From Sitta carolinensis (Eukaryota > Chordata > Aves > Passeriformes > Sittidae), in assembly GCA_032173965.1 (NCBI GenBank), contig JAVUNC010000006.1:37853870-37917869 (forward strand): DNA of 64,000 nt, written 5' to 3'. Of the stretch, positions 12,001-27,398 are shown piece after piece. The notes below the pieces were generated by a model. The model was given only the letters and a program-made list of their open reading frames with translations, had not been told where the DNA came from and ran no database searches. The translations under genes were made by a program, and so were the position numbers. Each line of letters opens with the position of its first letter. The first letter of the stretch is position 1.

Positions 12001-15000
12001 GCAAATCACCTTCTAACTTAAGACTTCTCATTTTTAATTGCCTTCTGCCTAGCCCATCCTGCATTCAAGCCTCTTCCAGCTGAAAACTGCTACAATATAA
12101 GATTTCTATTCTAACTCCTCACTGGGACCAAGAAGTGATCAAGATTCTTTTACCTTGTCAGCCTGCAAGTCTTCATCTGAGCTACTCTTCCTCCTCAGCT
12201 TGATTACAACCTGAAATTCTGACTTAGATTAACACAGGTGGATGTTGTCTGTGCTTTTTAAATACCGAGAAACTCCTGCTTGTTTTAGAGTTCAAAGCAG
12301 AACTCTTTGTTTCTGAAATACCTTTAAGGATAATAGTGGGAGACCTCTTTGTCTGCATTTGCATTCCCATTCTCTTTCTTCAAGAAATTGTTCTGCAGTT
12401 TGCTTCACCATGCCAGCACAGATTTGTTAGAAGAATTTTGGTAGGATGACTTGATGTTAGCAGGATGTACACCAGCTCAGGTCCTGTGTGTCATACTATA
12501 TTGACTTCATATTAATTCAGGTATTGCATAGCCATTTCAAAACCAAGAACAAAATAAAAGCAAAGAGCCAGGAGAAGTTGTGTATCATGAATGTGCTGTG
12601 TGTCCATGTCTCTTATTTGGGTCAAATGTATAGTGCTATGTGACCTGGCATTTTCCAGATATGGTGCTAATGATCATTGAAATATTGCTCGAGGAAAAAC
12701 ACTTTGTCAGACTTCATTGATATTTTTCTCAAAACTGAAAACTTTCATTATACATTTTCACGTGGTCTGAGGACGGCAATATTCTAACCAGCTCTGAGGA
12801 CAGATACTTACAGCAAAAAATTCACATCAAATGAATAGATTTTATTGAGGTCTGGAAATACTTTGAGTCCTGTATTAAAAATGCCACTGAAAGAGAGGAG
12901 AAACAGAAAGAATTACTGCATCACTGAACAACAATGAACAATGTATTTGAAGTGTTCAACAGGGTAGGATGGTTATTGCAGCCTCTTATTGTCAATCAAT
13001 TAATTTATAATCAATTATCCAAAACAGAAGGATGCAAGAACAATATAAAAAATTCTTAATACCAGACTTATGGTAAATTATAGAATCTAAAAAATGAGAA
13101 CACAGCCTAATAAGACAGCCAGGCAGATCTGCAGAGGGAAGCATCTTGTGAGGTTAATAGGAAGAAAATAATTTAAACTCTGGTTTATTTTAACTTGAGA
13201 GATTAAGGCTGCTTCAGTTAATAGCCTGGACCCCTGAATCCTCTATCTTTCATTGAAGCTAAGAGCTGTTCATATAGCTCTAAAAAGGGAAACTGTCTTA
13301 AAATGTTGAATGCTTAAAGCACCTTTTTTATGAACTCACATAGAGTGAAAATAACTGTAGTTCTCAATTTTTAAAACTATTCTCCTGAAATGGAATTTTT
13401 TATACTTTCTTTTTTATTGAAAAACCTGGACAAATCTTTCCTCCTTGCCACTGCCCCCACCATGCACACACAGAGGCCTTTCTTCCAAACATTACTCAAA
13501 ATCATAGAAGTTTCTTTAGGAAATCATGGCAAATTTTCAGGATTTCTTTCTGCCATAGAGGTCAGATCAGGTGTCCTTAGGTGAGCTCTTCACATTTGGC
13601 TGACAGGTATGCTTTAAAACCCTGTGTAAATGCCTAGTAAAAACTAAAGACGTATATATCTCTCATGTCCCTTCTTCCCACTATTTTCTACAAGAAAAAG
13701 AGTAAGACAGGACTTATCATTGAAAAAGAGCTAGCTGTGGAATTTTGCCAAGGAATATTAGTGTATTCTGGATATTTAATGGATAAGACAAATGGGAAAA
13801 CTACTGATGAATTTGTAGATGTTTTCCTTTCTCACAAAAGTAGTAATAGTTGCAACCCCTACCCTTGCTGGCTTTCTGTCATTAGAATAAAGCAACAGGA
13901 CAATCAGTTCCAGAATCAAATGCAAACTAACAAAACTCACGTAATGTAAAGAGTCATCTGTGAGATTTAAGTACCAATTTGTTACAGGTACTAAATACTT
14001 ACAGGTATTTTAAAAGTGGGAGGTTCTTAAAGGCATCTGGATCTATGTAATCCAGGTTTCTAAGATTTCGAATTTCACTGTAAAAAGGGAGGAACATTGA
14101 TAATTAATATTTAATGATTTATCACAACAGAAATCAGCAATGTTAAAATGAAATTTCAGGGACCTAATTCCTGCAACAAGCTTTTTGTACTGGCCAGCAC
14201 TAGCTCAAGACCAGAGCAATCTTACAGTGATGCATTATCATCTGGATAGGTGCCATCCTGGGGACTGGCCTTTTGAAGCAAGGAGGTAAGAAGTACCCAA
14301 GATTTGATTATGGATCCTTTGTTTGCATGGTCCTATAATCAAAACAAACACCCTGTGGTAATGGCTATTACTTTGAACATGATGAGGGTTTTGTATCTGC
14401 AAAGTTGAGTAAAAAGAAGAAAAGTAAAACCTTCAGTGTTTGTATATAATAATCCTATCAAATTACAACCATCTATGCACCTTATTATTTTATGTGCAAT
14501 TTTTCTGCTTACTTTCTTCATGTGTCTGACAGTATTTTGTATTATTTTTTCCTGTGTCCTTTACAGAACTCCTCAAGAGATGGCTCAGTCACTTAAATCA
14601 ACTTTGTTCTGAGCAATGCCCAGCAGTATGGGGGATAGCATATCTCTTTTCTATATAACAAGGCAAGACATAACAGAGACTTCATTCCTTATATCTTCTG
14701 CCCACAATTATGTCTTTAAATACTTCCACCCAAGAGACAGCTTGGTCTGCAAATGGCTTTTGAGTCTGCACATGTTGAAAAACCAGCCTGACGCTAATCA
14801 GAGCTATGGCCACAATGGTGCTTTCTGTAGGTGTGTTGGTGGGGCTGCTGCCCCTCCAGCCACCACTATCATTGCCTGGAGTCATGACTATTCCTCATTT
14901 TTCTGTCTCATTTTTGTTTGTCTCTTCCTGTAGTACAATTTCCCCCAGTATTTCTCATTCCTCTATTTTCTAGCAGATTTCTACAGTCAGCAGTCTGGCT

Positions 15001-18000
15001 GCACCAAGCAGACTTTGCCAAAATTCTCAATAGATCTACCAATTTTCATCTTTTATTTAAAAAGCCCTCCCCCATCACATGCAGACTTTTAACTTCTTGG
15101 ACTCTTTACTGTTTCCAGAAGGATATGTCTGGTTTTGCATTTTTGCTTCTATTTCTTTACCTTAAATCAGTTCTGGACACTGGTATCATAGCACTGCTGA
15201 AACAACTCTCAGCCTTTCTTAAATTAGAAACCATATAGAAAGAATGGTGCCAGGCTTCCTCCTGATACTAGCAGGGGAGCAATGGGTCTGAAGAAAACAT
15301 TTCTATCTACTTATATAGAGAAATTTGATAAAGATGACAGATTTAGATGGCATGGTGGTGCAACTAATGTGGGTAATGTTCCAGCCTTAAGTCAGTCAAA
15401 GAAGTTCTGCTACTATATGAGAGGCCCAATGGGCAGAAACCAGTAGTATTTAATTTACCATGGCCTAACTGTGCCAAGTAACCTATATAATATAAGAATC
15501 AAAAATTGGGATTTAAGACTACCTCTGCATCTGGAATTGTTTTAATAAGATAAAATCGACCCTGACAAGTTGTCTAAGAAACAGAAGTGGGAAAAGAGAC
15601 AGATGTTAGTAGATAAATCACCATGTAGACACTGGTACAAAGACTTCAACCTCTCCATATATTGTTGTACTGACAAAACAGTTCTGTTTCACCTTTCAAG
15701 TCATCAATTATCACCCTGTTTAATAAAACACTGAATGTAAATGAGGATTTACCTTTTACTTGCATGTTAAACTGATGTCCTTGACTGCTACAGTACTGCT
15801 ACTGTAGTGCTGCATTCAACTATTCTTCACATCTGTTAGCTACTTTGAACTGTAGCTGCATTTCTGTATTTAAAAGAAATCCCCTCAGTGTCAGTTTCTT
15901 GCTTCTCTCCAATTATTTTATTAGTTATGTAGCTATCATATTCCCAACAGTAGAATTTGCTTCATAAACATGAACTGATATGTTTTTTCCATCACTGACT
16001 GCTTTCAAAATGTTAGACTTGTGAGCTTCCTGGTCTGATACTCCTCTGTGGACCAAACATATTCCAGGGAAAAAGTCTTCAGTTCAGCCTTTAGCCTGGA
16101 AATGGATAGTGCATTGGAATATCAAAGAGTTATCAAGTTTTGGTTTCTTACTATTTATAGTATTCTGCATAAATTATTTGGATAAGGGGACTGGAAATAA
16201 GAATTCAAAACCAGCAGATGGTACTAAAATCAAAAGAAAAAACAATGTAATGAGATACAATTTTGATTTATTAAGTAATCATACTATGAGAGGACATTTG
16301 CCAAAATTAAATGAAAAACTAATTAATGTGGGAATAAAATATTTTAAATATTTTAATTTATATTTTAATAAATATTTTAAACCGTAATGAGAGAAAATCT
16401 TAAATAATGTGAGTGAGGAAATCAATATGATTCAACTGAACATTGGGAAAAGGTTTATATCCTTGCTGTTCAATTTTCTTGAACTGGTAATGTTTGGATT
16501 AAAAAAGAACTATGCTTTAATATATACTGTATTTATACTTACATTTCATCCTACACTTTGTATTAGAGAGGTATCTTAAAGCCCAGAAGGAAGAAAAAGG
16601 CCATTGTGGACCAGACAGCCAGGCTTAGAAGTGTCTAGTCAAAATAGATGAGAGGGGTATAAAAATAAAAGGTGATTTGACAAAAGTGAATGTTACATTT
16701 AAGAAAAAATGAGGATAGAAATCCAGTTTTCCCCACTTCTAGTCCAGTCAAATGTGCCCCCTGCATTTCACTGGCCTGAATATGTGGCCTCTTATTTTAT
16801 CCGTGTGAAAAAGAGAAAGATCTTGTGTGCTGTGGATAAATGTAGGTAACCCCAAGACGACCATGACACACAGCTGAAGTGCAAAGAGTAGACTTATTCC
16901 ATCATCTTGCTGTCTGGGGGATTCAAAAAGAGCAAGTAGAGACATGTAGAGTGCTAGCCTCAAAACACAGTGAGGCCTGAGTCCTGCCTTACATATCAAA
17001 GGGGTCTGGAACACATGCAAATCTTCACCAGGCTGTGTTTGAAAATCTCCACACTTCTTATCTCCCTCTGATGCTTACAGAGGCCCCAAGCCTATAAGAA
17101 GAATGCTTTTAAGTCTTTCACAATTTTCTGTTATCTTGTGAGAAAATTTCACTTCTTTCGTAGACAATAAGCAACCAAAACAAACACAAATACATGAATT
17201 CACTGACACTATTTTCTAACATTTCCCTGCTGCAAGATTGGTCTCTGAATGAAAACAATTCTAATCCAGTTTGGTTTTCTCCTTGCCAATCTCCTCTTTT
17301 CCAACCCTTTCCTCCCCACAGATCTTCGCATTCTTTTCCATTCAAGAGCTGTGCTGCTGTCCTTGTTTTAAATACTCAAACATCATTAGTCTTTGAGTAC
17401 TGGAAGGAATTCTTCCCTAAAATTGCCTAAATTAAATTCCCTAAAATTAAAAGAAGGAAAGAGATTTTAATAGTTCTGATCTCATCAGTTAACAGGACAA
17501 ACTGCATTTCACAATTTCTTTTACAGTAATCAGTCATGCGTAATAGACTCAAAGGCACATAAATGTTATATGATCCTAATTTTCAAACTGTAATCAAAAG
17601 ACTGCTGTGGTGTAAAGATTAATCCCAAAAGGTCCATAAAGATAGAAGAGCAAGTTGATTATCAGTAATTCATTAAGCAGGATCTGCACTTTTATCTTTT
17701 ATCTTCTATGAATTGGTGAGTTAAAAATACTGAAACTTATGGACTTAAAAAGTAATGGTTCTTTGAAAAGCAGCTCTAGGAAAGCCATTAGTAGTTTAAG
17801 CTGCCTAAAATGCAGATAAAGCCAAAGAGTATACTTTAAATGCCTAGTAAGCTGGTTCCCAGATATCTAAGTGTCTATGAGAGCTGATTTTAAATTACTT
17901 TTGAAACACAACTTTGACACACGCTACAAATAGAACAATCATGGCATACAGTAGTGTTACAATTCTGAGTCCTTCTGGGCATTAAGTGCTTTTAAGATAT

Positions 18001-18117
18001 TAGAAAACCTGATACAGTTAGTAGGCAGTTTTGTTGACCATTGATGCAAAAAGGCAAAAGGTGCCCTGAACAAACATTTCACTTTGCAGTCCTAATTAAG
18101 ATTACTTAGAGATGCTC

Positions 18118-18169
<52 letters not shown>

Positions 18170-21100
18170 GCTGCTACTTACCCAGAAGCTAAGAGAATTA
18201 TTTGTGGAGTATTTACAAAAGTATTCAAAGTTGGTTTATAAACTCTATTCTTAGAAGTTCAAAAACCATTTAAAAACTGGCTTATTTTGCTTTAAAGACA
18301 CTTGATGTTTGAAATTTTAGTTCTGTCACTCAGACTAGGAATTAAAAATGTACTGGGTTCACGATCAAATCACTACCTGACTGTCCAAAACTAGCAATTC
18401 ACTTTTCCTTTTTAATGAAAATACACAAAAATCTTTATCATATCAAGAATGGATGTGCAGAGAAAGTCACCTGATGTTTTAAAAATATATGTTAAGAGTT
18501 ACAAATAACTATGAACTTCCGTTTAGTTGCAAAGCTATAACTACTTTCAAATCCAAACTAAAATCTAAAATGAAGCTAATAGTAAGAACTATTCAAATAT
18601 TAGGCTAATTAATTCATTGAGACATATGTTTGCCAGCTAACTTTTCAGAAAGGTTAATATGCTACTTAAAATTACATCTGATTTTGGTACCATTAAAAGA
18701 AGCATAAACATTTACATATTTAAGTGGAATCTAAATTTCATTTACCAGACATTTTTTTCATACCTGCATTGCAATATTGATACATTCTTGAGTCTCTTTA
18801 AGTCCAGAATTCAGAAACTGCAAATCTGGCTTTAGATTAGCAATAGAACCATGTTATGCTGTGGTACCTACAAAGACTAAGGATATCCAGGTCAGCAATC
18901 GTGAAATGTTTTAAATAAGCTTTTTTTCATCCTCTTGTAATAACCTGGGCACCCCTCTCTGCCTTCTGAGACTTACTTTGTCTGTAGCTGCCTGAGCTTC
19001 TCTCACTTTTACATCTACTCCCATGTTTTATTCTCCTCCTGCAGCCAAACCATCTGTGTTATTTCCTCTGCATGCACCTGTTGAAGCCTTTGCACCACTG
19101 GCACCAGAAAACTGGCTTAGGCTCCCAGCAGTCTACTCCCTACCTCCAGACTGCAAATTTTAACAAGATTTTTTTGCACAGCATTTATCCCAGCACTGAA
19201 ATTCACTGCAGGTACACAGCTTTGCCCACAAATCTCTTCAGTCTTCCTCTCCAGTTGCTTCTCTCTTCTTCTTACAGTGCTGTATCCCATGGCCTGGCAT
19301 CACAAGCTGTCCAAGAGAAGTGCAGCCCTGGCCAGAGGATGGTGGGGCTGCCCTGGCCCTGAGCTCCATCTCACTGCAGAGCTGGAGAGTGGTCCCCCAC
19401 CAGCTTTCCAAATGACATCATGTATATGAGGGCAACCCACTTGAACCATAAACTTTGGCCTTGTTCCCAAATGCTGAGAGGGCTTTTTATGTGGTTGTAT
19501 TAGGGGAGAATGCTTTGTGAGTTAGGAGAAGAGAGTAGGGAGAGACCAGGGGAGGGTGAGCCAGGACACAGAGAAAGGAAGAAAAGAAAGAATGAATTTT
19601 TCTGAGGTTCTGTTTGCAGGAATCTTTCCCTGAGAAACAGAGACCTAATTACAACAGGGTTTTATTTAGTGTAATGTTATCAAGCTTCAGCTCTACTAGT
19701 AAGGCAGCTACACAGAGACACTGATTGCTAATCAGACCCTTTCACAATAACATTTACAAAAAATACATACTTATGTAATTGTATGAGACAGACAGTTCTG
19801 AATTCGTAAACAGACATACGTAAAAAAAGGTAAATACAAAAAGAGGAACCAAGAAACCATTGTGAGACCAATTTAACACAATTGGGGAGAAAAAAAAAAA
19901 AACAGCAAAAGTTTGTTCCTTATTTACATCTTCATAGAGTGGAAATTTTGCCACTAATTAGCAGCAAAATGAGATGTGGCTCATTAAAATACAGCAAGTG
20001 TATTTATTCAGTGTCCTTAGTTTGCAGAAGTTGCTCAGTACTTGAAAGGCATGGATGCATAAATATATGACCTATTCTTAAAGAGCTGAGGTCTGGAAGG
20101 AATAGAATGTCGGGACAGAGGCACATGAACCAAATAAAGACTGAGAAAATGGGTTGCTGAAGATCAAGGCTGAAGTGCACTAACTAAGCTTGGCAGACAG
20201 ATCATGATGAACACAGGATGCCTATTCACATAACACTTGGCTTAAAGCAAAACGTTAGTTCCTCCCTTCCACAAACACTGAATTTTCTCTTAAGAAGTTC
20301 TTATGTCTAAAAACAAATGTTTTGAGAATTAAATGGTGTGTATAAGTTTCAGTTAGGCTAAAAAAGATTATATACATAAAGCTGCACTTCATGAAATTTC
20401 AAAGAAAAACAAGCTGTAAAAATAAAACTCTGTGAAATGACTTTTAAAAACTGTTAATCTCAACCTCCTTTAAAATATTTTGTGATAATCTTAACCTAGT
20501 ATTATTTTAGCAATAAGACTTTAAAAATACTATGTAAATGGAGAACATTAAATTAATGCATAGCACAAGATACAAATTTATCCCTATATAAACCTGTTTG
20601 GAAAGTAAATCAAACTCAAGTGATAGGTTTTAACAAATCAGGAGTTATGGAAACAATTCATAAAAATGATCAGTTCTATTGCTTTCTTTCACAGCTTATA
20701 TGCAACTGTCTAACTTGCCAGATGCTTAGATATTCCCTGATTAAATCATACATGTACCTTACTTCCAAACAGATTTTATAAACCTGGTAGGCACTTTTGA
20801 GTGGTAGAGGTGGCCATTCTTTGAGGGCTATCTGCAAAGGCTTGGGGTTTTCCTAAAACTTTTGTGAGCAAAGTTCTGATGTCTTGTCCTGGGTAGTAAT
20901 TTTGGCTCTGGTGCAGAAAAAAAAAAAAAAATATGTCTTGTATGTCTGTGTACAGTTTCTCTTCTGGCAGTGCTTTGCAAAAAATATAAGGGGTCCCACA
21001 TTACCATACCCTTGTATAGTGGAGCAGGAACATTCCCTCCATGCCCTCCCCACAGCCTGTGCCAGAGGTGACATGAGAGTAGTGAATGCTGTGAACTCTG

Positions 21101-24100
21101 CTGACTCCTGCACAGACCTGCAGCTTCCCAGTCATGGACAACACAGCCAGACCTGGGGGCTGGAGTGGGTGTGATAATGTGGTGAATTTGGAGCTTTCTG
21201 GAGCATTTTAGCTTTAATTTCTAATAAGGTGAACTACAAAAGAAGTACCATATGAGGAATTTGTAGTGCATAGTGGCAGATGTGTTATTCATTGCTAATA
21301 AAATGTACTGCCAGTAAATGTTTCATTAAATGTTCATTTGTGTTAAACAAGAAATTTTAAAGACAAAACAACTATGAAAGAGGAATAGAGGACATGGAGA
21401 TGACAGGCTTGGAAAAAAACATCTACAGAACAGAGAATGGTATTATAACCAAAGATAAGTACTGATATCATACCAAAGCCTCACTGTGGACTCAGGAATA
21501 CTACTGGAGCATGTTGCTGGCATAAAGTACATCTCTTTCTCTGAATAAAGATTAAATAGATCTATGGAATTTCAGATCATACAGACTTAAAGGCCTGCAG
21601 TGGTAGAGACAATATCTCCAGGAAAACAATTCTAGTGCTTAGAATAGGAATACATTTCCTAGAGGCTGACAGGGGTCTCATCTAATCTACTTTAATATTA
21701 TTATTACTTTTTCAAACATTAGTGTGAAAATGGGTGGTAGCTTTCATCTCTTGCAACCAACTTAAAAAATCAGTCTGCCTCTGGCATGTCTTCTTTCTAG
21801 ACAGAAAAGACTTTTCTCTCTAACAATGTTTTCTGGATCCATGGTGATCAACAGTTCTCTCCCATGGAACATCTACAAACAAAAATCTCTGAAATATGCC
21901 AAATTGTAATTCAGTTGAGCTTTAAAACAGTGGCACATTTTCCAATCCATCCTTTGGATCAGTAATGGAAACATGGAAGAGTACCAGATCCAGGATGGAT
22001 TCTATGGAGCTCTCTATTCAATACATTACATTCTCATTTTGATGGATGACAAGAATTCTCTGGATGCATCCTACCAGTACTGTAACTTCCCTTAGAGTGC
22101 TTTTGGTGCAGATTGATCAGAACCCAAGAACAAAAGGGTGTAAAAGCACTTTCCAGAAGCCTTTTAACATAATATTCTGTTCCATTTAATAACCATATAA
22201 ACACTCTTCATTTTACTAGTGCACTTTCAGAATGATTATTTATTCTTCACATCTCCAATTAGTGCCATTTTGCTCTGTGCTTTGGTCCTTCTGATTTTAT
22301 TTCTGATGCTTATATTACTGTTTTATATGTAACTGCAGTAAATTGACAGAAATAATTTTTAGTTGCCATTTTATTTCAAGTTGACATCAAGCTCATGATG
22401 CCGTCCCACTAGTTTCTCACTATATTTACCTACATTTCTATGGGAAGATTATAGAAGTGCAAGGGAATCAAAAAGATGTATGGAAAACAAACACAATAAT
22501 ATAAGCTCAAAAAAGAGACTGACTCACTCCACATTATGGAGAAAGGAAATAAGAAAAGGAATATTTAGCTACATAGGAGACAGGAATGATGAACATCATC
22601 ATGTATGTTATTTCCATGCATTCCAAATTTATCTCATCATTTATTAATTTATTTAATTACAGTACTTACATATGAGTGACTTTGCTTAAACTGTTGAAGG
22701 AATGGGCCTCCAGACTCTGAAGTGTTTCATCTATAGAGATGTAACTAAACATCAGCAAAAAGAAAAATAAACAGGTCTCAGACACTGGGAAGCCACAGCT
22801 AGTGCCCATCATGCCGCTTCATTTGCCGTCTCATTATTTTTCTCATCCAGCTATGATGACACTCAGAAAGAGCCTGAGAGTACAGGATTTAAATCAGATC
22901 AACACTTGGCAGCAGTCATAAGGCCCTCTCCCTGTCCTTATTTTCTTCCTTCTCCCTCTCTCCACCTTCCTTTGCTTTTTCCCAACTTCAGCATCCCCTG
23001 TACTGCTACCCAGCAGCAGCTGCTGTTGTCCTCTGCTGCTGATGGAGAGCAGCCTGGTGACACGTGGGGCACTTCAGGAGAGGACAACCAGGAGCAGGTA
23101 AGGCAATGGAAACTGAGTTGAGGCTGTGCTGTATGAGCTGGCACTGGAAAGCACAGAAGGTGCAGGTACATGTGAGGTGTGGGGAGCTGTGTGGTGGCAC
23201 TGGCTGTGGCACAGCAGCGTGCACAGGGTGGGAAAGGCACTGTGTTGCCCGGGGGAATCGTGCTTTACATGGGACTGCTGGCAGAGAGCACTGCGGGATG
23301 CTCCCTTGTGTGGAGAAGCTGTGGAGAAAACACTTCAAGGAGCTACAGACCGGGTATTTGTGAGTTACTCATGAATGTGGCCCCAAAGCATCATCCTAGA
23401 CCCAGAAAAAAATGTTCCTTATCCTTGACCTTAGAAATACTGAATGTTCAGTATGTACTTAAGTCATCAGAAAACACCAAGATTCAGTGTATTTGCATTA
23501 TTAACAGTGGAAACCAGAAATTTTTCTGGCACTTCAATATCCTGTAAAACTTTTTTTCAGTGATGCCTTTCTGACAGAAATTAGCTTTGGAATTAAGCAT
23601 GTAATTAAAATGTTTTTTTCCTTTCATTCATGTGGAAAAGCAGCACAGGGAAAAAGAAGTATCTTCTGGCTATCAAGAGTACATAGACGTGCATTCATTT
23701 AAGAGAAATTGTAGCTCTAAAATTTTTGTTTAAACAAGGTTCATAAAGAGGACAACTAAATTTTCTATTCAGTACACATAAAAAAAATCATGTTTATTTG
23801 TGGAAATCATATAGCAGACCATACAGCAAAATGAACTGCTGTATTTTGAACAGTAAACACAGTATAAATTTCCCTGTTGAACCTTCAGAACATTTTTCTA
23901 GATGAATTTGCAAAACCAGGAATGATCTGGTAATTTTCATTGCACAGTTTTCATTGCACGGAAATTATGGGCTGGGAGAGGCAAATGAAACATGTGGTAC
24001 ATTAGAGGCCAAGACATACACATAAAAGTTGTAGTTAAAACACAGGTACTGATTCCCTAACCTGAAGTTTATGTCAAGAAGGTGGGAGTTCATGTTTTGA

Positions 24101-27100
24101 GGTAGTAGTAATAAGGTAAGAAATATCCAGATGGGCATTGACACTATTTAAATTTAAACTGCCAGGTGGAGCTTTTGGAGCCAAAGAAGGGCTGACACCC
24201 TTTTATATTGGATCAAACTCTGTTCTAAACTAAGTTTATCCTTTTTATATATTAATACTATACATCATGTGAGGGATATTCCTCCCACTTCAAAAAAATC
24301 CCAAACAATACACCATCTATCAGATTAAACTGAGATGATAAATGAAGCTGCAGATATTCAAGAACAATTACTTTAAAGGATTTTAGAAGTTTTTTATTTC
24401 AATATATCTGGATGAAACTATAAAATATAATAGGCAGACCATGTTCCCCCAAGGTCCTTTTTCATGAATTCTTAAATGGTAATCCTCAGCTATTCAGTCA
24501 AAGCTCATATAGAATTGAGACTTGCAAGGAACATCAAGGGCAGGAAGAATTCGTATTGCTACATTTTTATAAGTTTTTATACACAAAGACAGAATTTTGG
24601 AGAAGGAGAGTAATTTTTAACAAAAGTTTAAAATACTATCAGAAACTGGACAGAACTTACATCCTAGAGATGTTGGGGAGATTGGAAAAAGCATCACTTG
24701 GAATTTTTCTTAGATGAGTCTCCAAAAACCTCCTAGAGAAACAAAAGTTTGGCAGTTAATATCCTTTGATAAGTACAATTTAACATTAAAAAGTCCTACA
24801 CAATTTCAACTCTCCTCCAGTGTTCTTGTTTTTATCTTGCCTTTTCTCCATGTTGCCATCTTTGCCTCATTTCTATTCCTGTTTCAATAATGTGGCTTGT
24901 TTTGTTTGGTGTGTTACATCAATCTAATTTGCAGCTTTCTGCATCGTCCCTCCCAAGAACTCAGCAGTGAGTAGTGATAATGGACCTTCTAAAACTCCAG
25001 AGCATGACCAGCAAAACTTATTTGCTCATTGAAGTTAATGAGGTATTAAGAGAATTCTTTTAATCATTTCAGGCTCCACAAAGATACATCATCCCTCATT
25101 CTGAGCAAGAAATTTAGGTACATCAGCTAAAATTGAATTAGAGCAATTGCATACTACCTCCACAGAATTCTCGATTTTTTTGTAATAAATACTACATTCT
25201 TCCTCCCCAAACATCTGATGCAGGGGTGGCATGTACCTTACCCATCTACAGGAGATTTCAGAAAAACCCACAATATTTAACGGAGGTACTTATCCACAGC
25301 CATGCTCTTAACAGAATGAATCTCCAGCAGACTCACTCTTCTAAATAAGAAAGGAGGAAATGCTTTTAAAAATCAGCCTATGATAGCTGCTAAACTTACA
25401 GTTACAACCTGTTGTTGTTAATTTGGTTTTCCAATACAGTTTGGGAATACACCTACAGAATATCTAGTCAATGAATAGTTTGAAGAACAATCAAGAACAA
25501 ATGATAAATTTTTCCCCTAGCTGCTATGTAACAACAGTTAAAGAAAAAAGAAATAAACAAATTAGGATGATTTCCTGATCTATTTCATAATGCCAACTAT
25601 CTGATTACTATAACTATATTTGATTTACATAGCCAAATATATTATTGTCTTGAGATTTATCAAGCTTCTGGAACTTGCATACAAGAAATAAAATTGTAGA
25701 AATAGAGTTAATAATAACAATATATGTAGAAATTCTTCAAGGTTTTGTCTTGAATTAAAGTGTAAATTAAAAGAATGTACATTCCTATAATCCCAAGGGA
25801 AGAATCTACCTCCCCAATCTACCTCCTCTACTCCATATACTTGTTACAAGAATGAATAAAGATTTCGATTTTTCCAGCAGTGGGTTGATGTTTCTCCTGA
25901 CCTCAATACACCTGGCTGCAAACAAGCAGCCAACCACGGGATGTCGATTGGTCCAGAGGTTATGTCCATATAGACATTATTTTAACATCCAAAACAGTAT
26001 CAATATTACTTCAGTAAGATATATTAGGGAAGTAAATATATATTTTATGTAGTTGCCTCTTTATTTTAAAAGAATTTTTAAATGCACATCTACAAAACAC
26101 AATAAGTAAATACACACGACCCAAAGAATTTCAGATTGAAATTACATGATTTATAATTTGAATCATGTCAACAAAAGCTTTATGTATTTTAATGAACTGT
26201 TCTCCACCAACATAGGGGGAAAACTTACCATATGTCAATATGAAACAGAGTTTGCCAATTTGAAACAAAGCAAAAAATTTTACATCCTAATTTCATTTTT
26301 CTGAGAAAATTATAATAAACGATGACCTTCTAGCTTTTATATAGGAGAAATAAACATGACAACAAAGTAATGGCTAGGTAAATAGCTATTGACATATTAT
26401 TGTCTAGGTTTTTATATCAGATTAAATCCAACATAAACAAAAATATGTTTTTTAATTATTCTGAAATAAATGCATTGTAGTCTTTCAGTGGTGCAAATAT
26501 AGCTATAAAAAGGCTTTTCACATAGTGAAATTAGTGCTGAGCTTACCAGAAGATGACCACCTAGTGTCCAATGAGGAATGAGGGAAAGATTCACACAGCA
26601 AAGGAATTCTAAAAGTAGGGAATATGCAAGACTACATAGCTGCTTTACTACAACTAGCAGTCCAACAGAATAAAATAAAGTATCCCTCAAAACTGGCTCC
26701 ACCCTAAGAAATTAAAGAAAGACTAGATTCTTTCAAAATTAAATTATTGAGGTCAGTGTTTGGGACAAGAAGGTACTGAAAGTCAGCTCTTACTGCTAAT
26801 GTATCCTCTTCCTAAAAACTGAGCTACATATGGACACTGTCAGACTGACAGGCAAGAATTTAGGTTGGTTACTTGCTAGTTATAGCAAACGGAAAACACC
26901 ACTCCACAATGTTGGCGCTTATCCTTGCTCAATTTGTGATCACCCAGGGTTTCTGACTGGATTTGAGTAAAAAAAAAAAGACTTTACAGGAAGGAATGAT
27001 CCCATCCTCAGTCAGTTTTCAGATGACACCAAGATGGGCAGGAATGTTGATCTGCAGAGGGTAGGAAGGCTCTGTAGAGGGTCCTGTACAGGCTGGAACA

Positions 27101-27365
27101 ATGGGCCAAGGCAACTCTAAGAGGTTCAACAACCACAGTGCCAGCTTGTTGTGTCCCCTCCCAGCTCCTTGTGCACCTCCAGCCTGGCTGGGTAGTATGA
27201 GAAGCAGAAAAGGCTGACTCTCTAAGCACTGCCCAACAATAACTAATACATCCCTGAATTACCAACTCTTTTTCCAGCACAAATACAAATCCAATCCATA
27301 GCACCATACTTGGTACTATGAAGAAAATTCTATTCCAGCCAAAATCAGACCATTTTTCTGCAACT

Positions 27366-27398
<33 letters not shown>

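Noticed and set aside
14616..15238. Two consecutive open frames of 105 and 106 residues in TSHR intron 3
   Set aside because: They lie in unique intronic DNA with no known motif, and a reverse-strand frame overlaps. Their length is within chance for this much sequence.
23006..23547. Cluster of ~100-120-residue open frames in TSHR intron 2
   Set aside because: Frames on both strands overlap in a locally GC-rich piece, with no recognisable domain. They are best explained by composition.
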